From positions 57,182-121,181 of the forward strand of contig JBCFYV010000515.1 of assembly GCA_039000515.1 (NCBI GenBank): DNA of 64,000 nucleotides, written 5' to 3'. Both the position numbers and the translations under genes were made by a program. Under the pieces are notes generated by a model that did not search any database, was not told the DNA's origin, and was given only the letters and a program-made list of their open reading frames with translations. The DNA is from Timema cristinae. Taxonomy: Eukaryota; Arthropoda; Insecta; Phasmatodea; Timematidae. Positions 35,265 to 45,798 of the stretch are shown piece after piece; position 1 is the first letter of the stretch, and each line of letters begins with the position of its first letter.

Positions 35265-35552
35265 TATTATTATTATTAGCACCGCGTCTTACTACCCGTT
35301 CGGGTTATACGCACTTACGCTAATGTGTAATGGTAGGGTGATTGTGAGATGAAATGGAGGACCTACAGTTTAACGTGGCATCCGAACCACGGTGGCGACC
35401 TGGCATTCCACACATTCACAAGATGTCTTGTCAGAGGTGAAGGAAGGGTTTGGAAATCAGATAAATCTGTGCCGGGACCGAGGATCGAACCCCGGCCGCC
35501 AGCATAGAAGTCTGACACCTTACCCCTAGACCACCAGGTCACCCCCCCATGT
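35265..35552 (-). mobile_element. tRNA-derived SINE with TAA-type tail
   Basis: On the minus strand the head reads GGTGGTCTAGGGGTAAGG (A box, 35535-35518) and GGTTCGATCCTC (B box, about 35492-35480), a tRNA-like promoter pair. A body of about 190 bases follows, ending in TAATAATAATAATA at 35280-35266. The tail type equals that of the I-like LINEs in this window, so that LINE may have mobilised it (inference). Confidence 0.7.
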
Positions 35553-35654
35553 AAATTCAGTCTGGAGTTTGACCTTCACAGTGGATGACGTTCTGAGCCC
35601 TGACATCTTGCTATAAGGTAGTTGGAACTATTTTTGTAAACAAACTACCATCAT

Positions 35655-35686
35655 GGGGTGTATTATACCCCACCTTACCATTTAAG
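35655..35686. repeat. Palindrome plus repeat flanking the piggyBac-like ORF (left)
   Basis: GGGGTGTATTATACCCC followed by ACCTTACCATTTAAG; a matching unit, AGGGTATGGCATACCCT plus ACCTTACCATTTAAG, lies at 36801-36832 in the same orientation. Probably subterminal repeats of the element. Confidence 0.55.
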
Positions 35687-35811
35687 AAACACATTTTTCC
35701 TCGTATTTATTTTAATTTTAATTACCATGTGGGATATAAAACACTAATTATGGTTTATTCATATTATCCATATATATTATACTCTAGCTAATTAATATAC
35801 TCTCAGAAGAC

Positions 35812-36630
35812 ATGGCGCTTAGACTGAATGTCGATGAAATCCGAGAGTTGTTGGAAAGAAATGAAGATGATGAGTTCTTTCCCCGACATCAGCTAACTGA
35901 TGAAGAACCAGAAACTGTTATGGAGCAACAAATCGATGAAGACGACGAACAGCCTGCAGATCCAGTAGGAGATGTGGAAGAACAAGTAGCAGAGCTAGCA
36001 CCAAGGAATACAGAAGACGTTCAACTGGGACCTTTTGTATATGGACAGAGTGGGTTCCGTTGGAGCTGTACACATTCAAGCAGACGAGGTAGACCTGATA
36101 TAGTAAAAGCGTACAACAAAAATAAAGACGGAACTGACTGTTTTGACAAACTATGTGCTACATTTACGACATCCAAAAAAAAAAAAAAAAAGAGATGGCC
36201 TCTGCATATGTTATTTGCCATGGTTGATCATTGTGGTGTAAATTTCTATATATTGTTTGTACTGGATAATCCAGACTGGAAAGGTAATCCAATACATAAC
36301 AGACTTCACTTTTTGAAAGAGCTAAGGGCAAGGCTGACAAGAGATCATCTAGTAATGAGGAGTAAATCTGGAAACATTCCTAGAGCAATCGAGATCCACA
36401 TCAGGGAGATACTAAATCTACCAGAGGCTGAAATCAAACCTCAAGTAGACCATGAGCAACCAATGACAATGAAAAGGTGTCATATTTGTCCACGAAGCAA
36501 AGACAGAAAACAAAACTTAAGTGTAAATATTGCAGGAAGCAATATTTTGGAACATCGGGCAATGTTGTGCCAGGATTGTTTTGAGTTAGCTATTCATGTA
36601 AAAAATACTCTAAAGAAACTTTATACATAG
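35812..36630 (+). CDS. Shortened piggyBac-type transposase (272 aa)
   Basis: An intact ATG-to-stop frame. It starts with an acidic region (RNEDDEFF ... EDDEQPADPVGD) and then joins directly to the C-terminal part of a piggyBac transposase: RPDIVKAYNKNKDGTDCFDK (the last catalytic Asp region), a K7 run, RWPLHMLFAMVDHCGVNFYI and a Cys-rich finger (CHICPRSKDRK ... CQDC). Usual length is near 580 residues; the central RNase H-fold part with the first two catalytic Asp is absent. So this is a deletion derivative, unable to transpose alone; whether it is used as a DNA-binding protein is open. Start chosen as the first ATG in frame. Confidence 0.75.
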   Translation: MALRLNVDEIRELLERNEDDEFFPRHQLTDEEPETVMEQQIDEDDEQPADPVGDVEEQVAELAPRNTEDVQLGPFVYGQSGFRWSCTHSSRRGRPDIVKAYNKNKDGTDCFDKLCATFTTSKKKKKKRWPLHMLFAMVDHCGVNFYILFVLDNPDWKGNPIHNRLHFLKELRARLTRDHLVMRSKSGNIPRAIEIHIREILNLPEAEIKPQVDHEQPMTMKRCHICPRSKDRKQNLSVNIAGSNILEHRAMLCQDCFELAIHVKNTLKKLYT

Positions 36631-36800
36631 TATGATTCCTAACTTTTAAATTATTCCTTTCTTAACATAGCAACTATATTTAAAATATTTTACCATAATA
36701 AAGAAATCATATATATCTGTAATAGGCCTACATGATGCAAAATTAAACGAAAGATATTAAAAAAAATTGTTTGTATTATTTTAATGACCCATTTCTAACT

Positions 36801-36865
36801 AGGGTATGGCATACCCTACCTTACCATTTAAGGCCAAAATATTCACCTTACCATTGTAGGGTTAA
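36801..36865. repeat. Right end of the piggyBac-like element
   Basis: The palindrome AGGGTATGGCATACCCT and ACCTTACCATTTAAG are followed by CCTTACCATTGTAGGG and TTAA (36862-36865), the target sequence of piggyBac elements, with the usual GGG end. A matching left TTAA-CCC end was not found, so the left border is unresolved. Confidence 0.5.
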
Positions 36866-37280
36866 TAACTGTGCACAGAGAACGACTCAGCAAACAGCTC
36901 ACCACCACAGTTCGACTGACGCAGACCACTCACAAATTCCTACGCCAAATTCACCCGCCATTGGAACGGTACCCGAGCAGCTTCTGGCTTATTGTCAGAA
37001 GAAACACAGGCCTTTGATGTTTCAAGCATTTACCGAATTCTGACGGGAACGCCCAAGCCAACGCGCATCTATCGGTCCCACGACCCGCGATAATGCGCTC
37101 TACGAGCCGAATCCATCCAAACACTTGTCGCGGGAACGGGTCTTAAAAAATGAACAATGCTACGCGCGTTGACTTCTAAACCAATAGAATATATTCTTTA
37201 AATTGAAAAATGCCACGTGGACACGGGTATTCCGAAAATTGTTCTGATAATAGAACGTGTTCCGTGAATTCTAAAAGGTT
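36866..37280. other. Non-coding spacer, no gene
   Basis: Moderately GC-rich at 36880-37150, then AT-rich. No recognisable protein or repeat ends. Confidence 0.5.
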
Positions 37281-37515
37281 AAGAACCATTAGTCTAAGGC
37301 TCTAGTCTCGTAATAGACAAACTGCTGATGATGTGGAGATCGTGGTTCGATCTCGGTCGGGTGTACGGAGGATGGGTTTCATAAAATATGGTTTCCCATA
37401 CTCTCCGCGCAAATGCAGGTACATTTCTTTTGAATTAAACCTTAATAATTCCTAACTCATTAGCGTAAACAGTACATAAGCGTATGACACGAACGGACAG
37501 TAAGATGCGGTATTT
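37281..37515 (+). mobile_element. tRNA-derived SINE, copy 2
   Basis: AAGAACCATTAGTCTAAGGC opens the unit; a clear B box, GTGGTTCGATCTCGG, follows at 37342-37356, then GGTTTCCCATACTCTCCGCG and CTAACTCATTAGCGTAAACA. The same order is found at 33629 and 41589. Confidence 0.65.
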
Positions 37516-37754
37516 AAAAAAATACGTGTTTAGAAGCTCGCGGAGATAAGGTCGTTAGCGTCTTTGTAATTATTTTTTAACTCAAAATAAGAAAATTCCC
37601 CTACTACGCTCACCAAATGAATAAATTAAATGAATTTAAAGTACTAAGATTAAAAATAATACTGTCTAAATGTCAGTGTGAGGCATTAACCAAATCAGCT
37701 GCTCTCTCAAGTGTAATACTCTGATAATTTAACTGTTAGGTAACAGTAAGGAAA
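37516..37754. other. Short spacer, no gene
   Basis: AT-rich, nothing recognised. Confidence 0.5.
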
Positions 37755-38224
37755 TCTATACTTATAAAATAACATGTCCTGACTGACTGACTGATTCATC
37801 ATCGCCGAGCGCAAACTATCAAGGCTACAAGCATGAAATTCGGACTGTATATTCATTTTGTTATGTAGGCACCCACTAAGAAAGGATTTTAGAAAATTCC
37901 ACCCCAAAGGGGTCAAAATAGGGGATGATAATATGCATGAAAGTCCGTCATTTTGAAAGTTACATAAACAAATTTTTTTTATTTCGGTTATTGACGTAAA
38001 ACAAATAAATACATGTTTCAGGAATTTTGGAAATTTTATTTAATAAGGGATGAAAAGGGGGGTGAAAGTTTGTATCGGACTTGTATTATTTTTGATCTGA
38101 GGTCAAGTTATGGTCATCAACGTAACGTAATATTTTAAATTAATCTGTAAATACATATGTATATTTTCGTATTTGTATATAATCAACTTCAACGCGAGCA
38201 AAGCCGCGGGCAACAGCTATCTAG
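37755..38224 (+). mobile_element. Helitron-like non-autonomous element
   Basis: Begins TCTATACTTATAAAATAA after an A and ends AAGCCGCGGGCAACAGC ... CTAG before a T, the A/T insertion rule and TC...CTRR ends of Helitrons; GCCGCGGGC just before the end can form the short hairpin. The CTGACTGACTGATTCATC start and the CGAGCAAAGCCGCGGGC end are common in insect Helitron relatives. No Rep/helicase coding is present. Confidence 0.6.
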
Positions 38225-38830
38225 TAGATTTATAAGTGACCGCTGCAAAGGCTAAGTATAAGATCACAAAGAAAACACAGATCAAGGATGAAAATTTAAA
38301 GATGACTGTAAAAAACATGTCATTTGACATGTTTAATGAGATTAAATATTTAGGAACAATCTTAACTAGTGATAACAATATTAGATTGGAAATTATGAAA
38401 ATAATACAGTCGGGAAATGCATACTATTGCTCGGTCAGTAAGTTGTTAGCGTCTAGCCTGTATTCAAGGAATGTAATACTCAGAGTAAACAAGACAATCA
38501 TTTTACCAGTTCTCTACGGTTGTGAAAACGCTCTCTTACCTTACACCGCGAAAATAAATTTAGGATGTTCGAAAACAAGGTGCTTAGGAAGATACTGGGG
38601 TAGGTTAAATCATGACAAAACATTGCTATGATAGTCAAATCTCGATGAATACAGTGGGCAGAATTATCAGCACGAATGGAAGAATATACAAACGTGTTCA
38701 AGGTATTAGTTGGTAAGCCCAATGGGAAGCCCTAGACGCAAATGGGAGTATAAGATTGGAGTTGACTTGAAAGAGATAGGGTGTAATGAGATGGACTGGA
38801 TAGAACTAGCTCAAGATAGGAATAAGTGAC
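38225..38830 (+). pseudogene. Non-LTR RT C-terminal fragment
   Basis: The frame 38236-38631 includes FNEIKYLGTILTSDNNIRLE and VNKTIILPVLYGCEN, followed in other frames by an ARMEEY-type segment, VGKPNGKP and a DWIELAQDRNK end. This is the 3' part of a common insect endonuclease-RT, of a family different from the I-like LINEs. Several stops and shifts; no 5' part is present. Confidence 0.65.
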
Positions 38831-38934
38831 GTACTTTTGTATGTGCGGCAATTAACTTTCGAGATCCTAATGCCAAACACAGAGTACGTAAGTATAAGTG
38901 TAAGAATCAAAAGGCATAAAAATATTTGCCTGAC

Positions 38935-39044
38935 ATAGTTATAAGGGGAGTAAAAAATCCCATCCGCACGGTTGCGTAGCAAATAACGAAATAAATAGCC
39001 ACCAGGAGAATAGGAGCAGACTTGGACACTCGACCAACTGTGGT
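38935..39044 (-). mobile_element. Old fragment of the I-like LINE 3' region
   Basis: Text matches the ORF2 end of copies A and D in order: a TTGCCTG block, CCATCCGCAC-GTTGCGTAGC, AGGAGAATAGGAGCA and ACTCGACCAACTGTGGTACAC. The minus-strand translation keeps LLRNRADGIF where others have LLRDSADGVI. It stops exactly where the 40-bp tandem array begins. Confidence 0.65.
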
Positions 39045-40806
39045 ACACGTTGTAACTGTACTATACAACCTACCTTTAATATAAACACGTTGTAACTGTA
39101 CTATACAACCTACCTTTAATATAAACACGTTGTAACTGTACTATACAACCTACCTCTAATATAAACACGTTGTAACTGTACTATACAACCTACCTTTAAT
39201 ATAAACACGTTGTAACTGTACTATACAACCTTACTTTAATATAAACACGTTGTAACTGTACTATACAACCTACCTTTAATATAAACACGTTGTAACTGTA
39301 CTCTACAACCTACCTTTAATATAAACACGTTGTAACTGTACTATACAACCTACCTTTAATATAAACACATTGTAACTGTACTATACAACCTACCTCTAAT
39401 ATAAATACATTGTAACTGCACTATACAACCTACCTTTAATATAAATACATTGTAACTGCACTATACAACCTACCTTTAATATAAACACGTTGTAACTGTA
39501 CTATACAACCTACCTTTAATATAAACACGTTGTAACTGTACTATACAACCTACCTTTAATATAAACACGTTGTAACTGTACTATACAACCTACCTCTAAT
39601 ATAAATACATTGTAACTGCACTATACAACCTACCTTTAATATAAACACGTTGTAACTGTACTATACAACCTACCTTTAATATAAACACGTTGTAACTGTA
39701 CTATACAACCTACCTTTAATATAAACACGTTGTAACTGTACTATACAACCTACCTTTAATATAAAACGTTGTAACTGTACTATACAACCTACCTTAATAT
39801 AAACACGTTGTAACTGTACTATACAACCTACCCTTAATATAAACACGTTGTAACTGTACTATACAACCTTACTTTAATATAAACACGTTGTAACTGTACT
39901 ATACAACCTACCTTTAATATAAACACGTTGTAACTGTACTCTACAACCTACCTTTAATATAAACACGTTGTAACTGTACTATACAACCTACCTTTAATAT
40001 AAACACATTGTAACTGTACTATACAACCTACCTCTAATATAAATACATTGTAACTGCACTATACAACCTACCTTTAATATAAATACATTGTAACTGCACT
40101 ATACAACCTACCTTTAATATAAACACGTTGTAACTGTACTATACAACCTACCTTTAATATAAACACGTTGTAACTGTACTATACAACCTACCTTTAATAT
40201 AAACACGTTGTAACTGTACTATACAACCTACCTCTAATATAAATACATTGTAACTGCACTATACAACCTACCTTTAATATAAAACACGTTGTAACTGTAC
40301 TATACAACCTACCTTTAATATAAACACGTTGTAACTGTACTATACAACCTACCTTTAATATAAACACGTTGTAACTGTACTATACAACCTACCTTAATAT
40401 AAATACATTGTAACTGCACTATACAACCTACCTTTAATATAAACACGTTGTAACTGTACTATACAACCTACCTTTAATATAAACACGTTGTAACTGTACT
40501 ATACAACCTACCTTTAATATAAACACGTTGTAACTGTACTATACAACCTACCTCTAATATAAATACATTGTAACTGCACTATACAACCTACCTTTAATAT
40601 AAATACATTGTAACTGCACTATACAACCTACCTTTAATATAAACACGTTGTAACTGTACTATACAACCTACCTTTAATATAAACACGTTGTAACTGTACT
40701 ATACAACCTACCTTTAATATAAACACGTTGTAACTGTACTATACAACCTACCTTTAATATAAACACGTTGTAACTGTACTATACAACCTACCTTCACTAT
40801 AAACAC
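39045..40806. repeat. Minisatellite, 40-bp unit, about 44 copies
   Basis: Unit CACGTTGTAACTGTACTATA followed by CAACCTACCTTTAATATAAA. Variants recur: CATTGTAACTGCAC with ATAAATA, a CTCTAAT form, a TTACTTTAAT form (39231, 39869) and a CTCTACAACC form (39301, 39939). The last two pairs are both 638 bases apart, so about 16 units were duplicated as a block. Single-base length changes occur near 39764, 39793 and 40282. There are no unique spacers and no coding sense. The first unit grows directly out of the LINE fragment text GGTACACGTTG. Confidence 0.95.
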
Positions 40807-41588
40807 TGTCATGGTTGACACATGTGTCGTTAAGTTTGTTTTCTAAGTGCTACGAGAAGCATATACCTAGGACCGACCCATGACAACTAGTTTATGATAT
40901 TGTTCGTCCCTTCCCTAAAGCTCCAAGTTGCGCTTCACACTAGATCCCCCGACATCTTCTGCCACGGCAGTATGTCTCGCGAAACGAGCATTTAGAGCAA
41001 TCTTTCTAATTTAACGAGAGAAAGTTGTCTCTCTCTATTTTAAATCTAAATGCCACCTTCCAATTTGTGTGGTTATGGTCTTGTAATTCTGAGCATTGTC
41101 TCACGGCGTGGAACGCATGCATTTCCTAACGTGGTCGTCTGATTCACTGCACGCATCAGGTCCTCTTCGTGACGAGCACACAATACATGTCTTTACGGAC
41201 TGGACGTTGTGAAGAACTACTGGTTTCTAGTGTTGCGTTATTTTAAGTGCCTACTGTTTTTTTTTTAAATAAACAATGTTATGTAGTATCACAATTTTTG
41301 AAAAATCTCAACACGGAAATAAAATTCAGGACTTTTAGCCTTTGCGATGACGCTTTACTAATTAACTTTCCTTGTATATCTACTAATAATTAGTAGTAAT
41401 TAGGGTAGTGGTAAGCTTATATGAGTGAATAATACAAGACCGATAAAGTAAACTAGCGGATAGCAATGGCGCATCGTATTAAATATCCCGAGTTTGGTAT
41501 CTAGGTTGGACATTATTAAAAAAAAAAATGCATCAAAGAATCTTTGAGTGTGATATTTAAAACTGTAGGCCTGTATAATTATAGTAAA
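40807..41588. other. Non-coding flank, no gene
   Basis: Mixed-composition DNA with no recognised ORF, exon border or repeat end. Confidence 0.5.
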
Positions 41589-41734
41589 GTAGCTAAGGTG
41601 TCGCTATGGCAATAGATTAGAATGATTAATACAGAGAGAACGGGGTTCTACTCCCAGTCCGGTGTACTGGGGGTTGGTTTTTCCTTAATGGTTTTCCACT
41701 TTCCCTCCACGCAGATGCGGAGACGCTCGCTCTA
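41589..41734 (+). mobile_element. tRNA-derived SINE, copy 3, left part (split by LINE D)
   Basis: AGCTAAGGTGTCGCTATGGC, a B-box-like GGGGTTCTACTCCCAGTCC, TGGTTTTCCACTTTCCCTCC and ACGCAGATGCGG follow the order of the SINEs at 33629 and 37281. The unit breaks at CGCTCGCTCTA and continues after LINE D at 48026. Confidence 0.6.
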
Positions 41735-41899
41735 TTATTATTATTATTATTATTTCTTAACGGCCCATCGACACATCTAGGTCATTAGGGCCTTGAAATA
41801 TATTAAAAACATAATAAAATCCCCATTGGGAAAGAGATAAAACATTCACCATCTGAGACACTCCATAGGAGTGCTCAAATGGGCTCTTGGTATAAATTA

Positions 41900-41937
41900 A
41901 GTGATACACCTGCTAAAAAAATCCACAGGTGTATCAC
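41900..41937 (-). other. Conserved 3'-UTR stem-loop of the LINE family (copy D example)
   Basis: AGTGATACACCTG (41900-41912) and CAGGTGTATCACT (41925-41937) are fully complementary, 13 bp, with an A-rich loop. The same hairpin is in copies B (about 20165-20203), C, E and F, the last three with one weak pair. A 3'-UTR structure is a plausible mark for the element's own RT; that role is inferred. Confidence 0.6.
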
Positions 41938-42107
41938 TCCAATAAAAAGACAAAACAAACATATTAAAATATAACACGTTAAAAAGACAAAACATGTTAA
42001 AATGATAATACGTTAAAAAGACAAAACAACATGTTAAATTGTAATAAAACCGTTAAAAAGATCTCAATATGAGATAATATCCAAAAGAGCCACTTTATAA
42101 AAGTGAC

Positions 42108-45100
42108 TCAAATGGTATTAAAAAGATCCGCCTGGCGTATAAAACGGAGTAAACAAATAACTCCATCCGCGCTATCGCGTAATAAAAAACGTAGGTCACC
42201 TTTAAAATCAAGAGCCAGGCGGATAGGGGCATATTTACGACACTCCACCAAAATGTGATACACACTCAGAGGAGCATCGCAAAACTCACACACTGGAGGT
42301 GGATCCCCTCTCAGTAAAAAACTATGGGTCAGTGAAGTATGCCCGACGCGGAGTCTCGTCACGATGACCTCCTCTCTTCTAGACTTTCGCATAGAAGAGG
42401 GCCATCGCGACACACCGTCCCTGATGGACCGCAGCTTGTTCTGAGCAGGGGTCGAGACCCACTGCTCGTGCCAGGTGCGTAAGACCCCACGCCGAACATA
42501 ACCCATTAGGTCTAAAAACATGACACCCAGACTCGCCTCAGGAGGCAGGCGTGCTGCCTCCTTGGCCGCCTGGTCCGCCAGTTCATTTCCTGAAAGACCG
42601 GCATGACCAGGAATCCAGCAAAAGGCGAGCCGGGTGCATAATGAATCAATTTTTAAAATCTGTTCGTGAATCATCTGCACGAGAGGATTCCACGAGTAGA
42701 GAGTGGACAATGCCAACAGAGCACTCATGGAATCCGTGCAGATGAGAACGGACCGGTGACACTTACGATATACAAAACATAACGATTTAAAAATGGCATA
42801 TAGTTCAGCAGTAAAAACACTGGATTCACCAGGTAAAGCAAATTTAAAATTGGATCCTTCCACAACAAAAGCACATCCCACGGAGGCCCCGCATTTCGAG
42901 CCATCCGTGTAAATGCGTTTAAAACCCCGAAAGCGGGTTGCGAGGAGCTCATTAAAGGTCCTCTCGTATAAAAAATGTGGGGTGGTCGCTTTAGAGAACT
43001 TTGCAAGGTCAAAATGGCATTGAGGTAGGCGTATCTTCCAGGGAGAAACTCGACCAGGGAATGTGGGGATAGCCTTTGGCAAGATTATCCCACACGTGTC
43101 GAAAACCGATAACATCCTGATCCCAACCGGCCTTGTACTACGCCATTTGGTTTCATACAAGACACGGTTAGGGGGATGAAACACAGGACGATAGGCAACA
43201 TGCTGCGCCATGCAATGAAGTTTCGACACGTAAGATGCCAGAAGATAGGACCGCCGGTAAGAAAGAGGGGGCTCACCGGCATCGGCACAGATGCTGACGA
43301 CTGGACTGGTACGAAAGGCGCCAGTAGCCAGTCGAATGCCAGCATGGTGGACACTATCTAGCATCTTTAACGACGAGGGTCTAGCTGAGCCATACACAAA
43401 ACTGCCGTAATCTAGTTTAGATCTGACCAAGGCCCTATACAGGCGCATCAAGGTTTCCCTATCAGCACCCCAGGACCGACCGCTAACGACTTTGAGCAAA
43501 TTCAATGCTTTGATACACCTCGCTTTCAGGTCTTTGATGTGGGGGATCCAAGTTAATTTAAAATCAAATAAAAGTCCCAGAAACCTTACGCTTTCTGAGA
43601 CTGGTAAAACAAAGTGATTCATTAAAATACTGGGGGCTGGCTGTATTCCGCGTGTTCTATGAAAGTGGACAACCGTCGTCTTGGCTGCAGAGAAGCGAAA
43701 GCCATTACGCGATGCCCCGATCCAAGATTGTTGACAGAGAGCTGTATCTGCCGTTCAGCCCTGTGGAGGCTTGACGAACTGCAATAAATTGCGACACAAA
43801 GAGGCACGACCGTACAGGCATGCGCACATTGTCAACAATGCTATTTATTGCGATAGCGAACAACGTACAGCTCAGAATACTACCCTGAGGCACCCCATTT
43901 TCTTGAATAAAATCATCGGTTAACCTTACCCGAAAGTGTCTATCCGACATAAAATTAGATATAAAAGAGGGAAGGTTTCCTCGAAACCCCCAATTGAAAA
44001 GTGTTTTCAAAATGCCGTACCGCCAGGTGGTATCGTAGGCTTTCTCCAGATCGAAGAAGACAGCCAGAAGATGCTGCTTATGGAGAAAAGCGTCACGAAT
44101 AGCCGTCTCTAGACGGACAAGGTGATCCACCGTGGATCGGTTACGGCGAAAACCACATTGAATATTAGATAGCAGATTGCGGGATTCTAAATACCATATA
44201 AGTCGCTTATTAATTATTTTTTCCAATATTTTACACACACAACTAGTTAAAGCTATCGGTCTATAGCTAGTTGGCTCTAATTTATCTTTGCCACTTTTAT
44301 ATATAGGTATAACGGTTGCTTGCCTCCATAGTGAGGGGAACTGCTGAGATTCCCAAACACTATTATAGAGGTCTAAAAGAAGTGCCTGTCCGGCAGGGGG
44401 CAGCTGACGCAACATCTCATAATGAATGTCGTCTGGACCAGAGGCTGTGCTGCCGGCCTGGGACAGGGCATAGGTCAGTTCATCTTTGGTAAAGGGGGAG
44501 TTATAATCCTCCCCCCGACTTCGACCAAAATCAATAGCATGGCGCTCGATGTTCCGCTTATAAACTGCGAACTCGTTAGTGTAGCTCGCAGTGCTAGAAA
44601 TAGCGGCGAACATCGAGCCCAATACATTAACGACCTCCTCAGGGGAGGAGACACGTGAACCGTTAGACATGAGGGCAGGTATATTGTTATTGGAATTGTT
44701 GCTATTACGTAATTTATTGATATTATTCCAAACCTTAGTTGTGGGGGTGGATATTGTAAGGGTTGAAATAAATTTTCTCCAAGACTCTCTTCTGCTTTCA
44801 CGAATGACACGGCGAGCTCGAGCACGTAGAATCCGGAATGACTCCAGGTTCTCCAAAGTAGGACGTCGGTGAAAAAGACGTAGGGCCCTTCGACGGTCAG
44901 AAATAGCCAACCGACACTCTTCGCTCCACCAGGGAACGGGACGGTGGCGCGGATTTGGCGAGGATTTAGGGATGGAGGCCCTCGCCGCCGCGATGACCGT
45001 CGAAGTAAAATACTCAGTCTTAACATCGACGTCAGGAGAAGGGGATTCGTGGAAAACGGCGAGCTCACGGAATCTATCCCAGTCGGCACGTTTAATCACC

Positions 45101-45780
45101 CATTGGGGAACTCGTGCTGTACTTGGGCAATCTTGGAGTGGGAAAAGCAGTATAGGGAAGTGATCGCTTCCACATAGGTCCGTATGGACATCCCAAAGGA
45201 AGAGGGCAGCGATACCTGGGCTACATAAAGTTAGGTCGATGGCAGAGGATACACCATTAAAAGTGGAGAAGTGTGTCTGGGTCCCGGTGTTCATTAGCAC
45301 CAGGTTTCCCGAGACAAGAATATCCTCTACCATCCTCCCGCGAGCATCTGTAAAATTAGATCCCCACACCAGGTTATGCGCATTAAAGTCCCCCAAGATG
45401 ATATAGGGGGCGGGAAGTTGCATAAAGAGGGCCTCTAAGCTCCTCTTCGAAATACGTTCACCTGGCGGGAGGTATATGCAGCATACTGTCATCTCCAAAG
45501 CAAGGGAGACTCGGACAGCGATAACTTGGAGATCGGAAACGATGTTAATATTTTTGTGATATATATTGCTTCGTGCGAATATAGCCACACCACCGCTAGC
45601 CCGATCAAAGAAAGGCTTGTCGGTACGATAGACATCGTACCCACGAAGCATCGGGTTGTCATTTGGGCGGAAGTGGGTCTCCTGCAAACACAAGATGGAA
45701 GGATGCAGGGAAGAAATTTGTTGTTTAATTTCCTCTACACGAGCATAGAAACCCCTACAATTCCATTGTAGTAGCGACAT
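42108..45780 (-). pseudogene. LINE D ORF2, one main lesion
   Basis: A 691-codon frame (45780-43705) begins MSLLQWNCRGFYARVEEIK and covers the endonuclease (QETHF, GDFNAHNLVWGS, GSDHFPI), linker and RT up to NGVPQGSILSCTLFA and RSCLFV. There a net loss of 7 bases near 43793 removes the DDYAI part of the RT active site and shifts the frame. The second frame (43622-42108, 504 codons) carries the RT thumb region, RNase H (IYTDGSKCGASVGCAFV, AELYAI, ICTDSMSAL, WIPGHAGLSGNELADQAA) and the Cys-His motif CEFCDAPLSVYHILVEC. The copy cannot reverse transcribe. Confidence 0.9.
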
Positions 45781-45798
45781 AAGTTATTAGTATAAAAT

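Noticed and set aside
35480..35535. A true tRNA gene on the minus strand
   Set aside because: A and B boxes are good, but a 190-base body with a TAA tail follows, so it is a SINE.
38498..39128. Minus-strand ORFs over the RT fragment and array start
   Set aside because: Only the short part over 38935-39044 matches the LINE ORF2 end; the rest is antisense or tandem-repeat translation.
39045..40806. CRISPR-like array of direct repeats
   Set aside because: Units are adjacent 40-mers with no unique spacers, in eukaryotic DNA; it is a minisatellite.
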